In this document: one piece after another, positions 41,026 to 48,148 of the stretch
How the letters are laid out: each line of letters begins with the position of its first letter
Position numbering within the stretch: position 1 is the first letter of the stretch
Assembly: GCF_008369195.1 (NCBI RefSeq)
Contig: NZ_VOBC01000001.1
Span: forward strand, 2,526,573-2,590,572
Source of the DNA: Sporosarcina sp. ANT_H38
GTDB taxonomy: Bacteria; Bacillota; Bacilli; Bacillales_A; Planococcaceae
Length of the DNA: 64,000 nucleotides
Direction: 5' to 3'
The notes under the pieces: model-generated
The model's database searches: none
Told to the model about the DNA's origin: nothing
Seen by the model: only the letters and a program-made list of their open reading frames with translations
Program-made: the position numbers and the translations under genes

Positions 41026-41128
41026 GTTTTGACTATTCTATGTTGATGGTCAAATTAAACTATTCCTTGCTACTTCTTCCCTTTGTATCTATCATAGTAA
41101 TGAGAGAAAATAGACAAAAGGGGCACAT

Positions 41129-42292
41129 TTGAAATTGAAGAAATTTATTCTATTATTGATATTATTTATTGCCACATTTCCAATTTCCACTGAAGCATCC
41201 GGAGCATCAAATGTAAAATCGATTAAGATTACCGAAACCGCTCCAGTTTTCGATGAATACCAGAAGGTTGCTGTATTCCCGAAAGGTACTTCGCACACCG
41301 TGATGAATGAATCGAACCGTTTTTATCACACAGTGATTGGAAATGATGAAGTTAAGTTCTCGAAAAAGAAAGCCGTAATTACGAAAGATCATCCGAATAA
41401 CTGGAAGGCAGCACATCCAGTTCGAGCTAGAACTTCAAAACCTGTGCAAGTATTGGATCGCCCAGTAGTTAAAGCAAAGAGCATCGGACAGATCCAACCG
41501 AACATGACGATTAATGTCCAGAGGTTAAAGGGTAATTATTACCCCGTCTTAATAGGTGGTAAAACGGGGTATATACATAAGAACGACCTTGCAATCAATC
41601 CTGGTATCCCTGTTTTGATGTATCACGATCTTGTAAGTAGCAAAACAACTCAAAATGCATCCACATTAGAAGTCGTTAAGTTTAAAGAGCAGATGGACTA
41701 TTTGAAGGCAAACGGCTGGACCACGATCACCCCACAACAACTGGAATCTTGGGTTGTAAAAAAGGGTACGCTTCCAAAGAAATCAGTCCTTATCACATTC
41801 GATGACGGCTACAAGTCAACAATCGACTTGGCATATCCTATTTTGAAAAATCACGGATTCCAAGCCACCTCGTTCCTGATTACAAGTCGTATTGATCGGC
41901 AGGGTGTGGTTTCAGAAATGGACATCATTCAAACACAAGACGTCTATTCCTATCAAAATCACACACATCTATTCCATATGTTCAACACTTTTACGAATTT
42001 AAGCCTTTTGCAATACGAATCAGAACAGGCAATTTTTGAGGATATCCAGCAAGCGAATCACTCCATCGAACAAATTATTGGCAACGACTATCAAGTCATG
42101 GCCCACGCATATCCATATGGAAAACGCAGTCTGGCAGCGATTCATGCCCTTCGATCATCTGGTATAACCAGCGCTTATACAATAGATGAAGGAAATGTCT
42201 TCCAAGGAGATTCCCTTTTCGAACTAAAACGTCAGCGCATTCACTCCAACATGAACTTGAAGGAATTTGCGGAAAAATTGCAGGGAAGATAA
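41129..42292 (+). CDS. Secreted polysaccharide deacetylase with SH3-like domain
   Basis: 387 residues from TTG behind AAAAGGGG. Signal peptide (1-23), an SH3-like wall-binding stretch (about 85-155; VLDRPVVKAKSIGQI...GYIHKNDL) and a NodB deacetylase domain (about 160-385). Visible catalytic motifs: TFDDGY (about 222-227), HTHLFH for the metal-binding His pair, and AYPYGK. It probably removes N-acetyl groups from peptidoglycan or another surface glycan. Its promoter region carries a DnaA-box cluster. Confidence 0.88.
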   Translation: MKLKKFILLLILFIATFPISTEASGASNVKSIKITETAPVFDEYQKVAVFPKGTSHTVMNESNRFYHTVIGNDEVKFSKKKAVITKDHPNNWKAAHPVRARTSKPVQVLDRPVVKAKSIGQIQPNMTINVQRLKGNYYPVLIGGKTGYIHKNDLAINPGIPVLMYHDLVSSKTTQNASTLEVVKFKEQMDYLKANGWTTITPQQLESWVVKKGTLPKKSVLITFDDGYKSTIDLAYPILKNHGFQATSFLITSRIDRQGVVSEMDIIQTQDVYSYQNHTHLFHMFNTFTNLSLLQYESEQAIFEDIQQANHSIEQIIGNDYQVMAHAYPYGKRSLAAIHALRSSGITSAYTIDEGNVFQGDSLFELKRQRIHSNMNLKEFAEKLQGR

Positions 42293-42326
42293 AATTTTCT
42301 GCCGGCTGACACTCGCTAGCTCTTCA

Positions 42327-42374
42327 TAAAAAAATGAAACCTCTCCCAACTTGCGGAGAGGTTTCATTTTTTTA
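42327..42374. terminator. Bidirectional terminator between deacetylase and lipoprotein genes
   Basis: AAAAAAATGAAACCTCTCC and its exact complement surround an 8-nt loop. The A/T runs serve both convergent genes; the minus-strand stop codon lies right at its edge. Confidence 0.92.
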
Positions 42375-42923
42375 TTTCTTATATTCCGGTAGCTTACTTA
42401 TACGCCAACCTACTTTTTTCACATATTCATACGTAACTTCGAACTTATCAAGTGTACCCGTATAACCCACAGGTACACTTACTTCGAACACATATTTATT
42501 CTTTTTGGATTTCACTACTTCAGCCGTCGCCTCTCCCCATTGAAGAAGGGATTCCCCGTCGACCTCTATTTGCGCCAACTTCCTTTTGTGCTTAATGAAA
42601 TTTTGTTCCTTCATGAACTGTTTCGCAACTTTTCTTGTCACCGACTTCTCGAGTTCAGCCCTCATTTCTTTCTTCGTATCCAAGTGGCTGGCCATATAGC
42701 GGTATGTCTCGCCTTTATAGTTGAACCTCGTATATTCTCCTTCTTTATAGACGCCGCCTGCCTGCACAAGACTTGCCGTTGTGGCCCAACTTGCCGCTAT
42801 CTCCACCGCTTTCGACGAATGAACTTCATTATTTTGTATCTCTTCGTTACTGGATTGCTGGCATGCAGTACATAACAGCAGCAATAAAGATACGCCGAGC
42901 AGCCAAATTTTTTGCGACTCCAT
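42372..42923 (-). CDS. Lipoprotein of unknown function
   Basis: 183 residues, ATG behind AGAGAGGAGG. Signal peptide with lipobox LCTAC (Cys at 21), followed by an Asn/Gln/Glu linker. The mature part (about 45-180) alternates helix (EIAASWATTASLVQAGG) and beta segments and contains many Lys/Tyr residues. No family recognised. It is anchored outside the membrane and transcribed alone. Confidence 0.8.
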   Translation of the reverse strand: MESQKIWLLGVSLLLLLCTACQQSSNEEIQNNEVHSSKAVEIAASWATTASLVQAGGVYKEGEYTRFNYKGETYRYMASHLDTKKEMRAELEKSVTRKVAKQFMKEQNFIKHKRKLAQIEVDGESLLQWGEATAEVVKSKKNKYVFEVSVPVGYTGTLDKFEVTYEYVKKVGWRISKLPEYKK

Positions 42924-43045
42924 GCCCTCCTCTCTTATTGTTATGATTATCGTTTCAAATGTAAGTCCTACCCATAAAATATATGCGGGAGAAGACAGTG
43001 ATAAGTGCTGAATGATAAAATAATTTTGAGACTGTCAATCGAATG

Positions 43046-43087
43046 CAAAAAAACGCAATGCGCTTTGAAATATGCGCCTTGCGTTTA
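43046..43087 (-). terminator. Terminator-like hairpin downstream (minus strand) of repeat element copy 1
   Basis: On the minus strand AAACGCAAGGCGC pairs with GCGCATTGCGTTT and is followed by TTTTTTT. The only things upstream of it are the 43131-43387 element and the VOC gene, so it may end a transcript of the element. Confidence 0.7.
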
Positions 43088-43130
43088 ACATATTAATGCA
43101 TGATAACACTTCTGGTGATTAACCCGCTAA

Positions 43131-43387
43131 TTGTATAGTAACGCTTTTGGAGCGCTTTGGATTGAATGACTTTTAGTACGATTACCGAGATGGCTGGATG
43201 TGTAGGGATGCGACTTTGTCGCATCCCTACACACTTTTTCCGGTAATCGTATGGTTGTCCTTCATCCGTCGCGCTCCAAATGCTTAAGTACACATAGTGC
43301 TGAAAATATCGGGAACGAAAGAATAGCTGGCTTTTCACATAGAGAAAAGCCGCCAAAGATGCAATTTTGACGGCTGATGCTTTCTCT
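43131..43387. repeat. Dispersed ~255-bp structured repeat element, copy 1
   Basis: Contains a 75-bp hairpin (43177-43251: outer arms TACGATTACCG / CGGTAATCGTA, inner arms TGTGTAGGGATGCGAC / GTCGCATCCCTACACA, TTT loop) and a second hairpin (43341-43387: AGAGAAA...TTTCTCT enclosing GCCGCCAAA). Two other copies lie at 54079-54330 and 62078-62333. It has no transposase. The 87-codon minus-strand frame over it is explained by the hairpin. The rest of 42924-43612 shows nothing else. Confidence 0.85.
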
Positions 43388-43612
43388 ATAGTTTTGCCAT
43401 ATTTATTTTAATGAAGCGTCACTTTCTAATAGGCAACACCAGCTTCGATGCATTATTTTCACTAAAAGTAAGCAAGGAACGCATTGTACAACGTACTAAA
43501 GTACCCAAAAATGGTCCAATGAAAATGGAGGTTATCAAACCCTTGTCACCAGTAATTTATGCAAATAAATGGTTAATCAACAGATCTGGCATTATAACGA
43601 ATTTGTTTCAAA

Positions 43613-44044
43613 TCACATAACAGTTTCTCCATCGTCATAATTAAGTTGCCATTCAATGCCAAACTTGTCCGTTATTTGGCCGTAGGATTTGCTCCAGAAT
43701 GTATCTTGAAGCTCCATACCTACGTTGCCTCCTTCTTTCAGTCTACTAAATACAGATTTAACCTCATCCTGATCTGTACTAACAAACGCGAGGCTTATGT
43801 TATTTCCTTCTATAAAACGCATTCCAGGAAATACATCTGAAAACATAATATTGCTTCCGCTAATGTTCAGCCGAGTGTGCATAACCAAGTTTTTCGCTTC
43901 TTCAGGAAGTGGATATTCAGGGTTCGGTGGTGAATCTCCGAAAGTCATAATTTTCGGGGCTTCTGTCCCAAAAACCTCTGCGTAAAACTCCACCACTTCA
44001 CGACAATTACCGTTAAAATTAAGATAAATATCAACAGCCATCAT
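43613..44044 (-). CDS. VOC/PhnB-like glyoxalase-fold protein
   Basis: I prefer the ATG at 44044 (or 44041) behind GAGGAG over the GTG at 44050; about 143 residues. DIYLNFNGNCREVVEFYAEVFG at the N-terminus and FGIEWQLNYD near the C-terminus are typical of the PhnB-like (3-demethylubiquinone-9 methyltransferase-like) branch of the vicinal-oxygen-chelate fold. Role unknown; members act in small-molecule modification or resistance. It stands alone next to a structured repeat. Confidence 0.85.
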   Translation of the reverse strand: MMAVDIYLNFNGNCREVVEFYAEVFGTEAPKIMTFGDSPPNPEYPLPEEAKNLVMHTRLNISGSNIMFSDVFPGMRFIEGNNISLAFVSTDQDEVKSVFSRLKEGGNVGMELQDTFWSKSYGQITDKFGIEWQLNYDDGETVM

Positions 44045-44196
44045 GATCACTCCTCGTTATTATTGTTCCTATATAATAACATTCTTCTGTTCCCAAACAA
44101 AATTCAAACCAGTATTTACTATTTCACTAAGCAAGTGTAAGTGATTAGTATTCACACACAATTCGCTTTGTCTATGAAAGGATTGACTAGTCCCTT

Positions 44197-44367
44197 TCAA
44201 CCCTTGGATTCAATCTGTTCAAGTTCAATTGGAATATCACGGAATTCCACTGATTCCAAAAATCCATTTGATTTCATCTTATAAAGAAACTCCATCAGTT
44301 CTATTTTTAGTGTATATAATTGTAGGTCTTTACACTCAACATCAAATCGATCGTTTGTCGTTTCCAT
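44197..44367 (-). CDS. Small protein of unknown function, second of a two-gene unit
   Basis: From ATG at 44367, 56 residues (METTNDRFDVEC...). It is acidic, with a predicted helix at LYTLKIELMEFLYKM and no membrane segment. The ribosome binding site GAGGGGAGTG overlaps the stop of the preceding small gene, suggesting coupling. It lies divergent from the receptor gene at 44740 and may be one of its targets. Coding status is plausible but unproven. Confidence 0.45.
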   Translation of the reverse strand: METTNDRFDVECKDLQLYTLKIELMEFLYKMKSNGFLESVEFRDIPIELEQIESKG

Positions 44368-44377
44368 GGGCGTTATA

Positions 44378-44563
44378 TCACTCCCCTCGAAAGAATGGTA
44401 CAAAAGTACGCATTCGATTTAGCTTACTGGAAATCATTTCGAAACTACGAACCCAAACTTTTTTATCTCTATGTTGATTAATACCTATATCACTATTTCT
44501 GGTTTTCTCAACTTTAACGAGCCTATCAGTATAAACATCTTCAATTCTCATGTGCATTTCCAC
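44378..44563 (-). CDS. Small basic protein of unknown function, divergent from the RRNPP receptor
   Basis: Up to 61 residues; Met-5 at 44551 (MRIEDVYTDRLVKVEKTR) is the better start, behind AAGAGTGG. It is rich in Arg and Lys with no signal peptide. It shares a 130-bp divergent promoter region with the quorum-sensing receptor gene. No family recognised. Confidence 0.4.
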   Translation of the reverse strand: MEMHMRIEDVYTDRLVKVEKTRNSDIGINQHRDKKVWVRSFEMISSKLNRMRTFVPFFRGE

Positions 44564-44689
44564 TCTTTTCTTGTTGAACTAAACATACCACGCAAAAGAC
44601 TAGAGTAATACCCAAATAGGTTGGGACATTTTTTTCGAAATCATTCAATTTTTAAGTGTTTCAGTAATTAATTTCTCACAATTAAATGG

Positions 44690-44695
44690 TATAAT
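44690..44695 (+). promoter_or_regulatory. Extended -10 promoter of the receptor gene
   Basis: TGGTATAAT gives a perfect -10 with an upstream TG. It predicts a leader of about 38 nt before the ATG at 44740. No strong -35, which fits a regulated promoter. Confidence 0.55.
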
Positions 44696-44739
44696 AAATG
44701 TTACATATGTACTATGCTGTAAAAGAGAGGGATTCGCTA

Positions 44740-46035
44740 ATGAAAGTTGGTCACTTAATTAGGGCAGAACGGATTAGACAAGAAATGAAGCAATTGGTAT
44801 TAGCAAAGGGTATCTGCACACCTTCATACCTATCTAAAATCGAACGGAATTTAATTTTCCCAAGTGAGGACATCGTCACATTATTATTTAATCGTTTAGG
44901 CATTGATGCATCAAAGTTACAGGAAAATGATCAGCAAAAGGAATTAGATTTCGAGAAAATGTTGAAAGATAGTTACAAAGAAGTACTTACAAATCGTGAC
45001 GAAAACTTCACTAAACAAAAACTAGTGTATTTAGAACAGCATAGTCCACTATTTGAAAATCAAACGCTTTACTATACTTATCTTCTGATTGTCCTAAGGT
45101 TTCGAATTACTTTGGGTTCAAATTTAGATGAACGGAAAAAAGAAATTGATGATCTTGAAGCATTATGCAAAAATTTTAATCCACATCAAATGTATTTATA
45201 TAAAGTAAATAAGGCCATCTATTATTATTCGACAGAAAATCGCAATAAATCAATTGAATATTTCGAAGATGCGTTGTCATTGGTAGACGATATTTCGTTA
45301 GAGATTTGGGAAAAAGCTGAATTGAATTATATGATTGGAGTAATTTACACAGCAGATAGTCGTATCTTTGCCTCCATTGAGTATATAAGAAACGCTCTCG
45401 AATATTTCAGGGAAAATTTCTCTATGAAAAGAGTACTAGATTGTTATATACTTATTGGAATAACCCGCAAGAAAAGCGAACAATTTCCAGATGCGTTAGA
45501 ATCCTATCTAAAAGCTATGCAAATATGTGACGAATTTAATTTACATCTAGAAAAGGGAATCGTTTACCATAATTTAGGGTCATTATATGGGACAATGGGT
45601 AATAGTGAGGATGCAATCTATTACTATAAAAAAAGTATCGAATTTAAAAGTGACGAAGATAGCCCTCTTATTTCCATTCTTAATTTAGTCGTCGAGTATT
45701 CAAAAATGAATAATAAACAACTTGTTAATGAGTGGTGTGACAAAGGAATATCGAAGTTCTTACGACTAAAGGACAAGAATCTCACATCGTATTATCATCA
45801 TTTTAATATTTTCAAATCGCTCCATAGCGAAACTGGTTTATCCGAAATCATCACTGAAAAAGCGATTGAATACTTTAAATCAATACAGGACTATCAATAT
45901 GTCCATAAATATTCAATTGCATTAGCTGAATGGTATTACAATAATCGAAAGTATAAACTATCCTCTATTTACTATCAAGAAGCAAATAGATACGGTTATA
46001 TTTATAGAAAAATAAAAAAATGGGAGGATTTATAA
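44740..46035 (+). CDS. RRNPP-type quorum-sensing transcriptional regulator (HTH plus TPR-like, NprR/PlcR class)
   Basis: The ATG at 44740 follows AGAGAGGG; the upstream frame to 44698 lacks a site. The 431-residue product has an XRE-type HTH at residues 1-62 (VGHLIRAERIRQEMKQLVLA, YLSKIERNLIFPS). Then come about eight or nine helical-repeat units rich in Tyr/Ala/Leu, such as NYMIGVIYTADSRIFASIEYI and GIVYHNLGSLYGTMGNSEDA. Length and layout fit NprR. Such proteins bind an imported short peptide through the TPR region and change DNA binding. The gene immediately downstream encodes a secreted propeptide and overlaps its stop (TAATG). Confidence 0.88.
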   Translation: MKVGHLIRAERIRQEMKQLVLAKGICTPSYLSKIERNLIFPSEDIVTLLFNRLGIDASKLQENDQQKELDFEKMLKDSYKEVLTNRDENFTKQKLVYLEQHSPLFENQTLYYTYLLIVLRFRITLGSNLDERKKEIDDLEALCKNFNPHQMYLYKVNKAIYYYSTENRNKSIEYFEDALSLVDDISLEIWEKAELNYMIGVIYTADSRIFASIEYIRNALEYFRENFSMKRVLDCYILIGITRKKSEQFPDALESYLKAMQICDEFNLHLEKGIVYHNLGSLYGTMGNSEDAIYYYKKSIEFKSDEDSPLISILNLVVEYSKMNNKQLVNEWCDKGISKFLRLKDKNLTSYYHHFNIFKSLHSETGLSEIITEKAIEYFKSIQDYQYVHKYSIALAEWYYNNRKYKLSSIYYQEANRYGYIYRKIKKWEDL

Positions 46036-46169
46036 TGAAAAAACTTTTATCTATTTTATTATTAGTGGTAATTTTTAGCGGAGTTGGTAATAACCAAGCA
46101 TTTGCAACTAAAGATCAGGTACCTAAATTATTTAGAACATCAAACTTAACAATTGATCACCTAAAATAA
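46035..46169 (+). CDS. Secreted signalling propeptide (cognate peptide of the RRNPP receptor)
   Basis: A 44-codon gene whose ATG overlaps the receptor stop codon. Residues 1-24 form a signal peptide (MKKLLSILLLVVIFSG...NNQAFA) with an AFA cleavage site. The 20-residue mature part begins TKDQVPK and ends TIDHLK. Size, position, strand and coupling match PapR, NprX and Phr propeptides, whose C-terminal 5-10 residues become the signal after extracellular trimming and Opp import. The active fragment would lie within the last ten residues (SNLTIDHLK region). GGGAGG lies ten bases before the start. Confidence 0.85.
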   Translation: MKKLLSILLLVVIFSGVGNNQAFATKDQVPKLFRTSNLTIDHLK

Positions 46170-46177
46170 GCACAACA

Positions 46178-46213
46178 AAGGGAGCAGCTCTTAATCGAGT
46201 CGCTCCCTTTTTT
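46178..46213. terminator. Terminator after the propeptide gene (shared with the convergent gene)
   Basis: AAAGGGAGC-A-GCTC pairs with GAG-T-CGCTCCCTTT across a 6-nt loop, with a T run on the plus strand and A-rich DNA opposite. It ends the receptor-propeptide unit. Confidence 0.88.
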
Positions 46214-46223
46214 ATTTTCATCG

Positions 46224-46973
46224 TTAAACCAATAAGTATAACCGGCTCATTATATGTCCAGCTCCGGAGTCTCCCAAAAGAATAAGGAATATGGAAAAAG
46301 CAATTCCAAAAATGGTGATATAGACGATGACGCAATACAGAGGATCCAGCATCGTTTCTTCTTGTTTTAATAATAGTATTAGGATATATAGCGGTACAAT
46401 GAGGAATGCCAATAGAAGTGCAAATGATAGCAGAAAGCTTCCGAATGTATATCCTTTTAATAGGAGCAAAATCGATGCGATTACTACGAGGAAAGTGGAT
46501 GGGATAAGGTGAGTTCCGTAGATACCAACGATACTTTTGAATGATTGACCAGATCCGAGAAATTTAATAGTTAGGCACACAGAACCGCTGACAATTGCCG
46601 CGCTGATTAGGACAAATAACAGCGCACTGCCTAACGTCGAGAAAAATGGTACTTCGTATAATGAGTCGAGTAATGAAAATGCAAGGCCTACGAAAACCGC
46701 AAGAATAATAATGTTAACCATGCTGTTCATAAATTCCTTTTCATCTTGTTTCAATGCTTTCGAAGGATGCTTCAAGTAGTTTAGAGAGTACTCCCAGTGC
46801 ATTTTGGTTACCATTTTCAACTTTTGGATGTGTTCATTTGGCTTTGTATCAAAGCTTGCCTTCGCTCCACTCCTCGTTTGCTTCATCTCAGATATTTCAT
46901 GGCCCAAAACTATTCCGCATATTGCACAAAACTTCCCCTCACTTTGTTTCCAGCCACAATTTGTGCAGTGCAA
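46224..46973 (-). CDS. Zinc-ribbon membrane protein (Yip1-like)
   Basis: 249 residues. The N-terminus has a four-cysteine zinc ribbon (MHCTNCGW...FCAICG). A soluble linker follows to about residue 85, then five predicted membrane helices (about 90-245) resembling Yip1/YIP-domain integral membrane proteins of Bacilli. Function unknown. It is convergent with the quorum-sensing unit. Confidence 0.75.
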   Translation of the reverse strand: MHCTNCGWKQSEGKFCAICGIVLGHEISEMKQTRSGAKASFDTKPNEHIQKLKMVTKMHWEYSLNYLKHPSKALKQDEKEFMNSMVNIIILAVFVGLAFSLLDSLYEVPFFSTLGSALLFVLISAAIVSGSVCLTIKFLGSGQSFKSIVGIYGTHLIPSTFLVVIASILLLLKGYTFGSFLLSFALLLAFLIVPLYILILLLKQEETMLDPLYCVIVYITIFGIAFSIFLILLGDSGAGHIMSRLYLLV

Positions 46974-47224
46974 TCTATCCCCTCCCGTATCACTGTATGG
47001 CTCAATTACACTAACCTATTCTTCCAAGCTCCCTATTTATGCTTAAAAATCCGCATTAACACCAATAGGCGAAAAAATCCCCCTCAAGCCATAAAAATGA
47101 CATAGGGGGTCTCTAATAATCAAGACAGATGAATCAATTTCACAATTACTTATTTCTTGTGTAAAGACGAACAATGTAATTCATCTATCAATTCATTGTC
47201 CGTCAATATTTCGGACTACTCTCG

Positions 47225-47515
47225 TTGATTGTAGCGGAAGGTGGCGACTTGGCAACCTAAGTTCGCCGCGTCCTGCGGCAACGATTGCATGACCTACATC
47301 CTGTAAGCCTCGGGAACAGCGCGAGCTGAAGACCCCACAGGAAGAGACGTCACGTAGGACGGCTTTTGCGACCAAAAGCGAAGCGTTGAGAGCAGTGGGA
47401 GCAGTGGATGTAAAATTTCTGCGAAAGGCGCAGAAATTATTACAAATCGAACCCTGCGCTGTTCGATTGGCTGAAGCCGTGCCCGCGGAAAGCGTCCACC
47501 TGAAGCGAAAATCAA
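47225..47515. repeat. GC-rich Bacillaceae intergenic repeat with internal insertion
   Basis: The stretch has GCGGAAGGTGGCGACTTGGC, GGGAACAGCGCGAGCTGAAG, ACCCCACAGGAAGAGACGTC and, after about 150 bp of other sequence, GCTGAAGCCGTGCCCGCGGA and AAGCGTCCACCTGAAGCG. These phrases belong to a repeat common between genes in Bacillaceae, normally about 110 bp; here it is split by extra DNA that includes the dyad TTTCTGCG...CGCAGAAA. The open frames over it (47193-47569) are not believed. Confidence 0.75.
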
Positions 47516-47692
47516 CATTGTTCGTTTTCCACGCTTTATAACCCTATTATGAAATTGATTCAAACGCATAAATAGTTAAATTATATTGCTCACACTACTA
47601 GCACATTCATATTTATATCGAGAATTGTCATTGTGTCCATTTCAAAAATTTTAAAAAAGAATGTTTCGACAAAATTCGAGTTTTCAAAATAA

Positions 47693-47852
47693 TGTGGATA
47701 AGGTTATTAACGTTATACCCATCATTCCCTATACTTCTATATCCATTACAAACATGTTAACCACAACTTATCCACCATTACTTGTGGACAAAAGAACGAT
47801 TGTTCTTACACCTAATCTTTGGTAGATTAAGAGTGCAAGCTTGTTACCCACC
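47693..47852 (+). promoter_or_regulatory. DnaA-box cluster upstream of sda
   Basis: A perfect TGTGGATAA (47693-47701) is followed by TTAACCACA (47757), TTATCCACC (47768), TGTGGACAA (47783) and TTACCCACC (47844). In B. subtilis sda is activated by DnaA through such boxes, so the cluster and the gene support each other. Confidence 0.85.
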
Positions 47853-47915
47853 ATTCTATGCGAGCACATTTCAAATTAGCACACATAATCTATATTATTG
47901 GAGGTGTAATCTCGG

Positions 47916-48056
47916 ATGAGCAAACTATCGGACGACTTGTTGATTGAATCTTATTTCAAAGCAAAAAACATCAATCTTTGCCCTGACTTTATTCAGTTAT
48001 TAGAAGCGGAAATTCGTAGGCGCTCTTTACACTATACAGCTCAATTGCCTTCTTGA
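47916..48056 (+). CDS. sda: Sporulation checkpoint kinase inhibitor Sda
   Basis: A 46-codon gene, ATG behind GGAGGTG. The product ([18 protein letters not shown]..., ending [13 protein letters not shown]) aligns without gaps to B. subtilis Sda ([18 protein letters not shown]...), keeping the [12 protein letters not shown] helix and the E-EI-RRSL second helix of the hairpin. Sda binds KinA's dimerisation domain and blocks sporulation while replication is in progress or DNA is damaged. DnaA boxes upstream match its known control. Confidence 0.95.
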   Translation: MSKLSDDLLIESYFKAKNINLCPDFIQLLEAEIRRRSLHYTAQLPS

Positions 48057-48088
48057 TCCCTCTAATTCCCTTTAAGTCGATTTTTTAT

Positions 48089-48148
48089 AAAAAGCACCCG
48101 GTTCCATCAGTATTACTAGTTACTAAGGTCGATGAAACCCGGTGCTAT
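48089..48148 (-). terminator. Terminator of the S41 protease gene
   Basis: On the minus strand AGCACCGGGTTTCATC pairs (few mismatches) with GATGGAACCGGGTGCT, then TTTTTATA. It also lies downstream of sda and could serve it on the other strand. Confidence 0.75.

Noticed and set aside
43177..43251. 75-bp hairpin as a simple intrinsic terminator
   Set aside because: It is too long, occurs in a conserved 255-bp context, and is not placed directly after genes in a consistent orientation.
43093..43356. 87-codon minus-strand frame over the structured element, with a relative at 61976-62239
   Set aside because: The similarity follows from the repeat. The third copy has a stop and many non-silent changes, while base pairing is kept, so selection is on structure and not on protein.
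43411..43620. 69-codon plus-strand frame after the structured element
   Set aside because: No ribosome binding site, no family resemblance, and its end overlaps the convergent VOC gene.
47193..47569. Open frames of 60-91 codons in the GC-rich region upstream of sda
   Set aside because: They coincide with a known type of intergenic repeat and lack start signals.
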